This document shows, piece after piece, positions 16,819 through 26,163 of a DNA stretch of 32,558 nucleotides. The position numbers and the translations under genes were made by a program. Position 1 is the stretch's first letter. Each line of letters opens with the position of its first letter. Under the pieces are notes generated by a model. The model did no database searches and was not told the DNA's origin. It saw only the letters and a program-made list of their open reading frames with translations. This stretch comes from Tannerellaceae bacterium (lineage in GTDB: Bacteria > Bacteroidota > Bacteroidia > Bacteroidales > Tannerellaceae), in NCBI GenBank assembly GCA_021201295.1, contig JAJQFE010000037.1:1-32558 (forward strand), written 5' to 3'.

Positions 16819-18285
16819 TTATCCTTTACAAAAATAAGGTAGTTTATGTGGATTTCTGTATTGATACCAATATAAGCGGTGGTTTTCAGCTTCTTTATCG
16901 TTCACAAAGCTCAAAGTAGCCGGATCCCATTTCACCGGACGGTTCAATTCGCGTGCGATATTAGCCAGACAGCAAAGAGTGTTGGTGCTTGCACCTACTT
17001 CTACCGGAGCAATCGGATTCTTGCGGGAACGAACGCAATCGATGAAGTTCTGCATGTGTGGCGCATTGGTTTCATAATCCCCTGCCATACCACCTTCTTC
17101 TGCACCTTTACCTTTTTTCTTGTTCTTTTCTGCTTCTTCTTTCTTTCTCATCCACTCTTCGTACATCTTCTTCATTTCTTCTGCACTCAGCGGACGGCGT
17201 CCTGCTACTTCAGCCGGAACTTTAGAAGGATCTGAACAGGCTAAATATCCACGGGCCACTTCAATCCATCCGTTAGTTCCGATGAATTTAATACCCTGTG
17301 CACCATCATTGTCATCTAAGAAAGGTTGTTCAGTCATCACGACCCCATTGGCATACTTCATAGCAGCATATGGAGCTTCGTTATAACCCTGTGGAATATA
17401 TTCAACCGGACCTGAACCATCCATACCTAAAGCAGCCTGTGCAATATCAAACATGTGAGCACCCCAGTCAGCAGTATACCCGTTACCGGTTTCCTGATAC
17501 CAGCGCCATGCACCCCACAGTTTTTCATTCTGTACAGGATCCAGTGAGATAGGAGGACATAAGTCAGAATGATAATGGATCTTCGGATCATTTAACGGAC
17601 CCATCCACTGATTCCAGTTCAGGTTTGCAGGTACTTTTTCTTCCGGTAAATTCAGCGGTGTGGGAGGTGCACCAACGCGTGCATAGATCTTCTCGATATG
17701 GCCGATTGCACCATTCTGAACCAGTTCAATGGCTTTCTGGAATTCAGCGCTTGAACGCTGCTGGCTGCCTACCTGTAATACGACTCTATTATCGCGTACA
17801 GCTTTTACCATCGCCAGGCCTTCTGAAATAGTAAAGGCTAATGGTTTCTGACAATAGACATCTTTCCCGGCCTGACAGGCATGGATCGTATTCAAAGCAT
17901 GCCAATGATCCGGTGTAGCTACTTCTACAACATCGATATCTTTCCGGTTCAACAAGTCTTCATAAAATTCATATTTGTCACAACGCTGAGCCAGTCCTTG
18001 TACAGCCTGCCAGGCTTCAATCCGTCTTTTAAAACGTTCGGTTTTCATGGTATCCACGTCACAACAGGCTACAACCTGCACGCCCGGACAAGCAGCAAAT
18101 CCTGCAAAGTCGGACAAGGCCTGTTGACCTAAACCGATAAAACCTAAAACAACTCTGTCACTGGGAGCAATACGGATCCCGTTTTGCATCGTCCAACTAG
18201 GTAAGATAGTCAAGCTTGCCAATCCTAATGCGGAAAGGCCTAAAAATTCCCTGCGGCTTACTCCTTTTTTAGCATTTTCTTTCAT
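16819..18285 (-). CDS. Exported Gfo/Idh/MocA family oxidoreductase
   Basis: A 488-residue NAD(P)-dependent oxidoreductase. The leader contains a twin-arginine motif (SRREFLGLSALGLASL), so folded export with cofactor is likely. The Rossmann part has VLGFIGLGQQA, VVACCDVD, DVVEVATPDHWHA and the family lysine in DVYCQKPLAFT; the C-terminal domain has NGYTADWGAHMFDIAQ, with the family's conserved Asp/His pair. A charged Lys/Glu-rich insertion (residues about 380-410: KKMYEEWMRKKEEAEKNKKK) precedes AGDYETNAPHMQNFIDCVRS. Proteins of this group oxidise sugars, often at C3. It is divergent from the broken paralogue at 18574 and shares its pathway context with the isomerase downstream. Intact, ends in TAA. 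Confidence 0.9.
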   Translation of the reverse strand: MKENAKKGVSRREFLGLSALGLASLTILPSWTMQNGIRIAPSDRVVLGFIGLGQQALSDFAGFAACPGVQVVACCDVDTMKTERFKRRIEAWQAVQGLAQRCDKYEFYEDLLNRKDIDVVEVATPDHWHALNTIHACQAGKDVYCQKPLAFTISEGLAMVKAVRDNRVVLQVGSQQRSSAEFQKAIELVQNGAIGHIEKIYARVGAPPTPLNLPEEKVPANLNWNQWMGPLNDPKIHYHSDLCPPISLDPVQNEKLWGAWRWYQETGNGYTADWGAHMFDIAQAALGMDGSGPVEYIPQGYNEAPYAAMKYANGVVMTEQPFLDDNDGAQGIKFIGTNGWIEVARGYLACSDPSKVPAEVAGRRPLSAEEMKKMYEEWMRKKEEAEKNKKKGKGAEEGGMAGDYETNAPHMQNFIDCVRSRKNPIAPVEVGASTNTLCCLANIARELNRPVKWDPATLSFVNDKEAENHRLYWYQYRNPHKLPYFCKG

Positions 18286-18498
18286 GGTAGTGTGTTATAT
18301 TAAAATAAAATATGTATACGTACTTAGGTCTTTTCACAAATTATCCGCACTAAAGATATAAAAAAGAATTTATTTACCTAATGAAATAGATAAAATATTC
18401 AACCAAACCCGTATCAATAAAAAATGTGTCATTCTTACGCACCATGAAAATGCCTGATAAAACAACAGGAGTACGCCTCAAGTATGATTTTTATTTAT

Positions 18499-18521
18499 TA
18501 TATTTGTAATTAGTACATTTG
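18499..18521 (+). promoter_or_regulatory. Two tandem -7 boxes upstream of the broken Gfo/Idh gene
   Basis: TATATTTG (18499-18506) and TACATTTG (18514-18521) both match TAnnTTTG, 53-75 bp before the ATG at 18574. No convincing -33 TTG was found for either. Confidence 0.45.
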
Positions 18522-18573
18522 TAAACGAATAGAAATATATTATTTAATACCTTAAAAAAAATCGAAGAAAACC

Positions 18574-19888
18574 ATGACAACACGCAGAGATTTTCTCCGT
18601 TAGGCCGCTCTTCTCAGTGCCGGACTGACAGTTAGTTCTTTTATGATCAGAGCGGGTGGAAACACGATCGGCGCGAATGATAAAATCCAGGTAGCACTTA
18701 TTGGCTGTAAAGGGATGGGGTTTGAAGACCTGAAAGCATTCCTCCGGAACCCGAAAGTTGAATGTATTGCCCTTTCCGATATCGATGAAAGTGTCCTGAA
18801 CGAACGGGCGGCTGACACAGAAAAAATTACAGGGAAAAAAAGTAAAGCATCTATACAAAGACTGGCGTCATGTGATCGACAACAAAGATGTGGATGTGGT
18901 AATCGTAGGAACACCGGACCATTGGCATTGCCTGCAGATGGTGGCAGCCTGCCAGGCAAGAAAAGATGTCTATTGCGAAAAACCGTTAGGGAACAGCATC
19001 GAAGAGTGTAATATCATGATTCGTGCCGCAGAAAAATACAACCGGGTTGTACAGGTCGGCCAGTGGCAGCGAAGCGATTCCCACTGGCAGGATGCCATGC
19101 AATTTGTCCATAGCGGCCAGTTAGGGAAAATACGCACCGTACGTGTATTCTCCTATCAGGGCTGGTGCCCTTCCATTCCGGTACAATCGGATGAAGCAGT
19201 ACCTGCCGGAGTGGATTACGATATGTGGTTAGGCCCGGCCCCCAAACGTCCGTTTAATAAAAACCGGTTCCATTTTACTTTCCGCTGGTTCTGGGATTAT
19301 GCAGGTGGGTTAATGACTGACTGGGGTGTACATTTATTAGACTATGCTTTATATGGAATGAATGTCACGGCTCCGGAATCGATTATGGCATCCGGGGGCA
19401 AATTCGGTTATCCCGATGATGCCTGTGAAACGCCTGACTTATTACAAACGATTTATACGTTCAAAGACTTCACAGTCATGTGGGACCATGCGATCGGTAT
19501 TGACGACGGAGCCTACGGACGGAATCATGGATTAGGCTTTGTAGGTGAAAACGAAACGCTCGTGTTAGACCGGGGAGGTTGGGAAGTAATTCCTGAAAAG
19601 GTAAACGGGGTGCAACGGATGGAAGCTGTTCCCCTGTCTCAGTCATATGGTGAAGGAGGATTAAACCTGCACGTGAAAAATCATCTGGAATGTATTAAAA
19701 CAAGAAACCGGAACTGTAACGCCAGTGTAGAGATCGGTGCCCATATAGCCAAATTTTCCCAGTTAGGAAATATCGCTTACCGTACAGGTAAAAAATTATC
19801 CTGGGATGGAAAGAGTTTCCATGACAGTGAAGCGGACAAATATTTAACGAAAGAATATAGAGCACCCTGGGAATTACCCAGGATCTAA
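18574..19888 (+). pseudogene. Gfo/Idh/MocA oxidoreductase with a TAG in its Tat leader and an A-tract frameshift
   Basis: ATG 18574 opens a Tat-type leader, MTTRRDFLR-TAG-AALLSAG; the TAG is at 18601-18603. The same frame continues through KIQVALIGCKGMGFEDL and VECIALSDID until the A7 tract 18835-18841. Removing one A gives TGKKVKHLYKDWRHVIDNKD and joins the Rossmann end to DVVIVGTPDHWHCLQ, the family lysine in DVYCEKPLGN, and GGLMTDWGVHLLDYALYG near the active site. It ends PWELPRI, TAA. Corrected length is 437 residues, normal for the group. The key residues downstream of the lesions are intact, implying recent loss. From the GTG at 18872 only a fragment lacking most of the Rossmann domain could be made. 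Confidence 0.85.
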
Positions 19889-19907
19889 CTAACCATCTGT
19901 AGTATTA

Positions 19908-19943
19908 AGAAGAGGCTGTTCAAAATTTTGAACAGCCTCTTCT
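19908..19943. terminator. Perfect 36-nt palindrome between convergent genes
   Basis: The arms 19908-19925 and 19926-19943 are exact reverse complements with no spacer (AGAAGAGGCTGTTCAAAA and its complement). It lies 20 bp after the Gfo/Idh stop, and is flanked by T-rich sequence. Likely a bidirectional terminator. Confidence 0.65.
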
Positions 19944-19944
19944 G

Positions 19945-20067
19945 TTAAGTAGTTAAAGGAGTTACCGCTTCGCCGGGAGTTAAGGAGCCAGTAGAGATGA
20001 GAAAATGATCTCTTTACTACTTAACTACTAAGGAGCGCAGCGACTGCGAACTCCTCTGACTACTTAA
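19945..20067. repeat. Short inverted-repeat element
   Basis: TTAAGTAGTTAAAGGAGTT (19945-19963) is inverted at 20049-20067 with two mismatches. Related AAGGAG and ACTACTTAA units recur inside. It is non-coding, fills the space up to the DUF4301 stop, and looks like a MITE or palindromic repeat unit. Confidence 0.6.
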
Positions 20068-20072
20068 AAGCA

Positions 20073-21593
20073 TTATTGATGCTCCGGTCTCAACAGGTCG
20101 TTGACCGTTTTGACCGGATTAAAGGTTTCGATAGGCACTTCTACAAAAACAGTATTCCAGTCACTCATGGTACCATTCCATAACCCCGGTAATTCCAGTG
20201 CTTTCAACTCCTTTCCATCTTTACTTTTATAGGAGATAAAACCGGTATTCTTATCTACATAGTCAGGCAAATGATACTTATTCCCCTTATAATCTTTCAC
20301 GGCACAAACCAGATCTACCGGATTAAAATGGGTTCCGTGCTCAAACATCGCCTTTTTTTGCGGATCGTTCAGATCGATCTGGGAACTTTCCAGGATCTGG
20401 GGAGAAACGGTGCCATCCGGATTCACGGCTAAGAAGGGGCCTCCTCCCGGTTCACCCACATTCTTCACCATACCACAGACGCGTAAAGGCCGGTTTAATT
20501 TATCTTTTATATACAGCACTAATTCTGCATCTTCCAGATATTTGGTTTCCGGGTTTTTAATACACAATTCATCCTGCAGGAAATGGATCATCTCTTCTAC
20601 CTGGGCATGGGAATATTTCCCACTATCTATTAACTCCAGATAAGCAAACATTTTTTTCTGCAAAGAGATCAGTACACCTGCTATAATCTTTTTATAGATC
20701 ACGGTAGAGCATTTAAAGCTATCTGGAACCACATTATCAATATTCTTGATAAAGATCACATCTCCGTCAATCTCATTCAGGTTTTCGATCAAAGCACCGT
20801 GTCCACCCGGACGGAACAACAATTGTCCGTTTTTATCCCGGAAAGGCTGGTTATCCATATCCGCAGCAATCGTATCCGTACTGGATTTCTGTACGCTAAA
20901 GGAAACTTTATAAGCAACCGAAAACTTCTCTTCATACCATCCTTTTTTATCTGTTACCAATTGCTCAAACAAAGCCTGGTGCTCCGGAGAGACGGTAAAG
21001 TGTACATAAATATCACCCGTATTGCTCTTGGCATACATAGCTCCTTCTGCCAAATGTTCTTCCATAGCAGTCCGCCATTGTTCCGGATAGGTATGGAAAA
21101 GTAAAAGTCCCTTGGGAAGCTGTCCGTAATTCAGCCCTTTAGATTCCAGTAGGTTAGCCACGACCCCTTTATAATTTCCTTCTTCTACCAAGTCCTCAAT
21201 CCCTTTTCCTTCATTTTTCTCACAAGCCGCATCCAACACCTGGTAAAAAGCAAATTTCTTTCTATCTTCAAAGAATTTCTTTTCAAAACCACTGGTGGGT
21301 TCCGTATATTCCGCCGATAAAAATTCATAGAGATTCTTGAACATGCGGCTGGCAGCACCGGAAGCCGGGACGAACTTTACGATCTTATGCTGTTGACCCA
21401 GATAGTGGTCCCAGGCATGCATATAAAGAGCCTGTTCTTCTTTGGAAACCACTTTAATACCCTTTTCTACAGAAGCAGAAGCGGCTATTTCAAGAAAAGG
21501 GAAGCCTTCCTTAAAACAGTCTAATTGCTCTTCTATCTGTTCCCGGGTAATACCTTTAGCATCCAGTAATTTTAAATCATTTGCGTCTAACAT
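20073..21593 (-). CDS. DUF4301 family protein
   Basis: About 506 residues from the preferred start MLDANDLKLLDAKGITREQI; an ATG 33 bp further upstream is in frame but adds a non-conserved MTKIINIKHHT. Characteristic stretches include IVKFVPASGAASRMFKNLYEFL (a nucleotide-sugar-transferase-like GASGxxxRM pattern), LFRPGGHGALIENLNEID, VIFIKNIDNVVPD and VNPDGTVSPQILESSQID. The PGGHGAL and IKNIDN signatures resemble the sugar-nucleotidyltransferase fold, so a nucleotidyltransferase-like role is possible, but the family's function is not established. Intact, ends in TAA. Divergent from relA, with 174 bp between the starts. Confidence 0.82.
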   Translation of the reverse strand: MLDANDLKLLDAKGITREQIEEQLDCFKEGFPFLEIAASASVEKGIKVVSKEEQALYMHAWDHYLGQQHKIVKFVPASGAASRMFKNLYEFLSAEYTEPTSGFEKKFFEDRKKFAFYQVLDAACEKNEGKGIEDLVEEGNYKGVVANLLESKGLNYGQLPKGLLLFHTYPEQWRTAMEEHLAEGAMYAKSNTGDIYVHFTVSPEHQALFEQLVTDKKGWYEEKFSVAYKVSFSVQKSSTDTIAADMDNQPFRDKNGQLLFRPGGHGALIENLNEIDGDVIFIKNIDNVVPDSFKCSTVIYKKIIAGVLISLQKKMFAYLELIDSGKYSHAQVEEMIHFLQDELCIKNPETKYLEDAELVLYIKDKLNRPLRVCGMVKNVGEPGGGPFLAVNPDGTVSPQILESSQIDLNDPQKKAMFEHGTHFNPVDLVCAVKDYKGNKYHLPDYVDKNTGFISYKSKDGKELKALELPGLWNGTMSDWNTVFVEVPIETFNPVKTVNDLLRPEHQ

Positions 21594-21767
21594 GGTATGA
21601 TGTTTTATATTAATAATTTTGGTCATAAGGGTCCATTTTTACATATTCCCTGTCTCGCAAATGTATAAAATAACAAGAAAAAACCTTCAGGAATTGCCAG
21701 AAAAAAGATACTTTTACAACATATTTACAGTCTGTCCGGTAGTGGACATGAAAAATGACAGACAACT

Positions 21768-23990
21768 ATGGATATGGAACCGTTCTTTACACCGGAAGAA
21801 AAAAAATTGTTTTTCTCAACCTACAGGCAATTATTGCGTAGTCTCCAACCCTTTATCCAAAAAGATGACATACAGAAAATGCGCTCTCTGATGGTGCGGG
21901 TGATTGCTTTAGATTGCTATGGCAGAGATAAAAACGGCATTAACGGCTTACTGAGAAATATAGACACTGCCCTGATTGCAGCAGGAGAGATCGGATTAAA
22001 AAGAACCTCTATTATTGCAGTACTCCTCTATCGCCCGGTCATGAAACAGATCATTACCAAGGAAGAAGTGGAAGAAGCATTCGGAGAAGATGCACTCCTG
22101 ATCATCAACCGTTTGCTGAAAACGTCCGAATTGTATGCACGTAACACAGCCGTCAACTCAGAAAATTTCGCCCGGCTGCTGTTCTCTTTTGCAGAAGATG
22201 TGCGGGTGATCTTATTAATGATCGCAGACCGCCTCTGCATGATGCGACTCGGTAAACAGATCCGGGATGCGAAAGACCGCGAGCGTCTGGCAACAGAAGT
22301 GGCCTATTTATATGCTCCCCTGGCTCACAGGTTAGGCTTGTATACAATTAAAAGTGAATTAGAGGATCTCTATCTGAAATATACAGAGCCGGAACAATTC
22401 CAGTTTATTAAAGATAAATTGAGTGAAACCAAACGATCCAGAGACGCCTATATAGCTGAATTTGTTCAGCCGATCCAGGAAAAATTAAAGGAAGCCGGAC
22501 TTAAATTTGATATTAAAGGCCGGACCAAATCGATTCATTCCATTAATAATAAACTCAAAAAACAAAAAATTGAGTTTGAAGGGATCTACGATCTGTTTGC
22601 CATACGGATCGTACTGGATAGCCCTCCTAAAAAAGAACGTTCAGATTGCTGGCAGGTTTTTTCCATTGTTACGGATATGTATCAGCCCAATCCTCACCGG
22701 ATGAAAGACTGGATCTCCATTCCCAAATCGAATGGATATGAAAGTCTGCATATCACGGTTATGAGTCCTCAGAACAAATGGGTGGAAGTCCAGATCCGGA
22801 CCCAACGCATGGACGAAGTAGCAGAAAAGGGATTAGCTGCCCATTGGCGATACAAAGGGATCAGGGCAGAATTCGGACTGGATGAATTCCTGACCAACGT
22901 ACGTCTGGCCCTGGAAGCCAATGAATCCAGTCCGATGGATATGATGAAGAATTTCACTATGGATCTCTATAAAGATGAGATCTATGTGTTCACACCTAAA
23001 GGCATGCTGATCAAACTGCCGAAAGGAGCGACTGTACTGGATTTTGCCTTTGCCATCCATACCGGATTAGGCAGTACCTGTGTATCTGCGAAAGTCAATG
23101 AGAAAAATGTTCCGATCAAATATGTGCTGAATAGCGGGGATACGGTTTCTGTGATAACAAACCCGAACCAATCTCCAAAACAGGACTGGTTATCTTTTGT
23201 TACCACGTCCAAAGCCAGGATCAAAATCAAACAGGCCCTACGGGAAGAAGCCGCTAAAAATGCCGAATTCGCAAAAGAGTTATTGCAACGGCGTTTTAAA
23301 AACTGGAAGATCGACGTGGATGAAGGGGTGTTTATGCGGTATATCAAAAAGAAAGGATACAAAACAATCACAGACTTCTACCTGGATATTTCGGACGAAC
23401 GGCTGAACCCGCATCATGTGATAGAGGAATACCTGGAACTGGAACGAAAAGAAAAAGAATCTTTTGACCATACGGATGTCCGTAGTGCGGAAGAGTTTAT
23501 TGCCACTACGGAAGTAGAAGAAATTTCTACCCGACAGGATGTATTAGTGCTGGATCAGAACCTTCGGGGGATTGAATATAAGTTAGCCAAATGTTGCAAT
23601 CCGATCTATGGGGATGAGGTCTTTGGTTTCGTATCTACCCAGGGAATAAAAATACACCGGAGAGATTGCCCGAACGCTTCTGAAATGTTCAGCCGTTTTG
23701 GTTACCGGATCATTCAGGCCCGCTGGAGCGGCAAAGGCGAAAATGGCTATGTGGTCACTCTACGTGTTATCGGGCGGGATAATATAACCATTGTGAGCAA
23801 TATTACTTCTGTGATCACTAAAGAAAATGGAGTGACCTTGCGTTCCCTGAATATTGATACGGTGGATGGATTCTTCCAGGGCAACTTTGCTGTCATGGTC
23901 AGAGACACCAACGCATTAGGTATGCTGGTTAATAAGATAAAAACAGTCAAAGGAGTGACTTCCGTGGAAAGGATCAATCAGCATAGCTGA
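21768..23990 (+). CDS. relA: RelA/SpoT-type (p)ppGpp synthetase with a degenerate hydrolase domain
   Basis: A 740-residue long RSH protein of stringent-response type. The N-terminal HD domain (about residues 30-160) lacks the hydrolase signature: where HDxxED is expected it reads LLYRPVMKQ, and the ADRLHNMR element reads ADRLCMMR, so (p)ppGpp hydrolysis is probably lost. The synthetase part is well kept: GRTKSIHSINNKLKKQ (from about 250), YDLFAIRIVLD, IPKSNGYESLHITV and VQIRTQRMDEVAEKGLAAHW (about 340-360). A TGS domain starts near IYVFTPKG (about 405), a zinc-finger-like CC element is at LAKCCNPIYGDEV (about 603), and an ACT domain ends the protein. An A8 tract at 21799-21806 is in frame and intact. 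A separate bifunctional SpoT is presumably elsewhere. Confidence 0.9.
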   Translation: MDMEPFFTPEEKKLFFSTYRQLLRSLQPFIQKDDIQKMRSLMVRVIALDCYGRDKNGINGLLRNIDTALIAAGEIGLKRTSIIAVLLYRPVMKQIITKEEVEEAFGEDALLIINRLLKTSELYARNTAVNSENFARLLFSFAEDVRVILLMIADRLCMMRLGKQIRDAKDRERLATEVAYLYAPLAHRLGLYTIKSELEDLYLKYTEPEQFQFIKDKLSETKRSRDAYIAEFVQPIQEKLKEAGLKFDIKGRTKSIHSINNKLKKQKIEFEGIYDLFAIRIVLDSPPKKERSDCWQVFSIVTDMYQPNPHRMKDWISIPKSNGYESLHITVMSPQNKWVEVQIRTQRMDEVAEKGLAAHWRYKGIRAEFGLDEFLTNVRLALEANESSPMDMMKNFTMDLYKDEIYVFTPKGMLIKLPKGATVLDFAFAIHTGLGSTCVSAKVNEKNVPIKYVLNSGDTVSVITNPNQSPKQDWLSFVTTSKARIKIKQALREEAAKNAEFAKELLQRRFKNWKIDVDEGVFMRYIKKKGYKTITDFYLDISDERLNPHHVIEEYLELERKEKESFDHTDVRSAEEFIATTEVEEISTRQDVLVLDQNLRGIEYKLAKCCNPIYGDEVFGFVSTQGIKIHRRDCPNASEMFSRFGYRIIQARWSGKGENGYVVTLRVIGRDNITIVSNITSVITKENGVTLRSLNIDTVDGFFQGNFAVMVRDTNALGMLVNKIKTVKGVTSVERINQHS

Positions 23991-24027
23991 TGACAAAGAG
24001 AACAGGATCTCTCCCTGTATTTTTTTC

Positions 24028-24499
24028 AGGTATGCAGCTATGCATATTTTAATCAATAGGTTGAGAATAAGTCGTTAAACTATGCATACTTGCACCTTTT
24101 AGGTATGCATTTTCACAGAGCGAATGAAAAATCTTAGCACGCAAAATATATACTTATTCACCTAGAATCATTTTTCAGCCGCGCAGGTCTTTTTGCCTGC
24201 CTGTAGACTAACTATCCGTAGGGTGTAGAGGGTAGCGTCCATAGGTCTGCACCTATTCAGGAATAAGTAAGCGGATAAAAATGCCAGGGTGTAGAGGGTA
24301 GCCATAGTTTCCCTCCATGCATTTACTTTTCCCCCTACTTGTTTGTAAAAAAGTCCGTCGGGAATCCTATAATTTCCATACAGTATGCATAGTATTTCCT
24401 TGAAGTATGCATAAAAATGCATACCTAAAAGGTGCAGGTATGCATAGTTTAACGACTTATTCTCAACCTATTGATTAAAATATGCATAGCTGCATACCT
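24028..24499. mobile_element. 472-bp inverted-repeat element with 86-bp arms, between relA and cca
   Basis: The left arm 24028-24113 and right arm 24414-24499 are reverse complements with a single difference by eye (24090 versus 24437, a G:U pair in RNA). Weaker similarity extends outward to about 24010 and 24516. The arms contain several TATGCATA-like palindromes, with more inside. The 300-bp centre has a 17-bp direct repeat (AGGGTGTAGAGGGTAGC at 24220-24236 and 24286-24302). No convincing protein is encoded. It resembles a MITE or another non-autonomous element; an invertible segment or a highly structured RNA is also possible. Confidence 0.7.
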
Positions 24500-24527
24500 A
24501 AAAAATACCAGGGAAGAAAAGAACATG

Positions 24528-25955
24528 TTATATAGGTTTCAGCCCCATCTTTTCTGCTTTTTTCATCATAAATTGCCGGGCCGCTTCATATTCATTCGGG
24601 ATCACGCCATCCAGTATGGCATTTTTAATAGCTTCTTTTAATACGCCAACCGGCTGTGAAGGAGGTAATCCAAAGGTGTCCATAATCTCTTCCCCTGTAA
24701 CCGGTGGCTGGAAATTACGTACCCGGTCTTTTTCTTCTATCTCTGCTAATTTTTTCCTTACTAATTGAAAATTACGCAGGAAACGCCGTACTTTTTCAGG
24801 ATTTTTACTGGTAATATCTGCTTCACACAGCAACATCAGGTCCTCAATATCATCCCCTGCATCAAATAACAACCGGCGAATAGCAGAGTCCGTGACTTCC
24901 TCATCCGCTAAAGCAATCGGGCGCATATGGAGGGTAACCATTTTCTGCACATATTTCATTTTATCATTCATCGGAAGTTTCATCCGGCGAAAAATGCCGG
25001 GAATCATCCGCTCCCCGATAAAATTATGATTATGGAAGGTCCAACCGAGCCGTTTGTCCCACCGTTTAGTGGCAGGTTTGGCTATATCATGGAACAAGGC
25101 ACTCCAGCGTAGCCACAAATGATCCGTATGGCGGCTCAGCCGGTCCAGAACCATCAGGGTATGGGCAAAATTATCTTTATGTCCGATTCCCTCTTTCGTC
25201 TCTACCCCTTTTAAGGCACTTAATTCCAGAAAAATAAGCGGTAACAGTTCACTTTTATCCAGCAACTCAAATCCGATAGAGGGTTTGGGAGAAAGGACGA
25301 TCTTATGTAATTCCTCCACAATCCGCTCTTTGGAAATAATGGAAATCCTCTCCTTATTGCGGATGATGGCATCAAACGTGTCCGGATCAATAAAAAATCC
25401 CAACTGGGAAGCAAACCGGATGGCCCGCATCATGCGGAGAGGATCATCACTAAAGGTGATATCCGGATCTAAAGGGGTCCGGATAGTCAGGGTTTCCATA
25501 TCTTCCAGCCCTCCGAAAGGATCCACTAATTCCCCATAGCGTTTTTTATTAAGGCATAGTGCCAATGCATTGATTGTAAAATCCCGGCGGTTCTGGTCAT
25601 CCTCCAGGGTGCCATCTTCCACAACCGGTTTTCGGCTATCCCGGTTATAGGATTCTTTCCGGGCTCCTACAAACTCCAGCTCCAGTTCTCCACTTTTTAC
25701 CTGTGCAGTACCAAAATTCCTGAACACGGATAAATGAGTATGCCTCCCCAATTTACGGGCAACTGCTTTAGCCAGCTCTATACCACTTCCCACACAGACG
25801 ATATCTATGTCTTTGGACGGACGATTCAGAAAAATATCCCGTACATACCCGCCAATTACGTAGGCTTCTACTCCTAATTCATCTGCTGCTTCCGAAACTA
25901 TCCGGAAAGGTTTCGCTGATAGATGTGCTTTTATTTCTTCTTGTTCCAAATACAT
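24528..25955 (-). CDS. cca: CCA-adding enzyme / tRNA nucleotidyltransferase with HD domain
   Basis: A 475-residue class II nucleotidyltransferase that adds CCA to tRNA 3' ends. The catalytic head is clear: [13 protein letters not shown] (residues about 33-45) followed by [11 protein letters not shown] with the two catalytic aspartates (49 and 51). [11 protein letters not shown] and [15 protein letters not shown] are the NTP-recognition region. A C-terminal HD domain contains [13 protein letters not shown]. It is needed here because tRNA-Ala(GGC) has no encoded CCA. Poly(A) polymerases share this fold, but the HD-fused form in Bacteroidetes is usually the CCA enzyme. Intact, ends in TAA; convergent with relA across the inverted-repeat element. 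Confidence 0.9.
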   Translation of the reverse strand: MYLEQEEIKAHLSAKPFRIVSEAADELGVEAYVIGGYVRDIFLNRPSKDIDIVCVGSGIELAKAVARKLGRHTHLSVFRNFGTAQVKSGELELEFVGARKESYNRDSRKPVVEDGTLEDDQNRRDFTINALALCLNKKRYGELVDPFGGLEDMETLTIRTPLDPDITFSDDPLRMMRAIRFASQLGFFIDPDTFDAIIRNKERISIISKERIVEELHKIVLSPKPSIGFELLDKSELLPLIFLELSALKGVETKEGIGHKDNFAHTLMVLDRLSRHTDHLWLRWSALFHDIAKPATKRWDKRLGWTFHNHNFIGERMIPGIFRRMKLPMNDKMKYVQKMVTLHMRPIALADEEVTDSAIRRLLFDAGDDIEDLMLLCEADITSKNPEKVRRFLRNFQLVRKKLAEIEEKDRVRNFQPPVTGEEIMDTFGLPPSQPVGVLKEAIKNAILDGVIPNEYEAARQFMMKKAEKMGLKPI

Positions 25956-26163
25956 CCGACCTGGCTTCTGTTATAGATCACAAAAATACATCTTTCCATT
26001 CAATTAATCCCTGTTATGCTTACCTCATACGTATAGAATCAACCAAATAGCCTAAAAAGTTCTGAAATTTAACACCGTATTGTTTGTCAATCATAGAGTT
26101 TCTTATACTCTTGCGTTTTAATTAAAATAACAAACAATTTATAATTATTAATACTATTTTACA

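Noticed and set aside
24168-24422. 84-codon minus-strand frame containing two ATLYTL units
   Set aside because: It overlaps the right arm of the inverted-repeat element, and the repeated peptide only reflects the 17-bp direct repeat; there is no domain or start signal.
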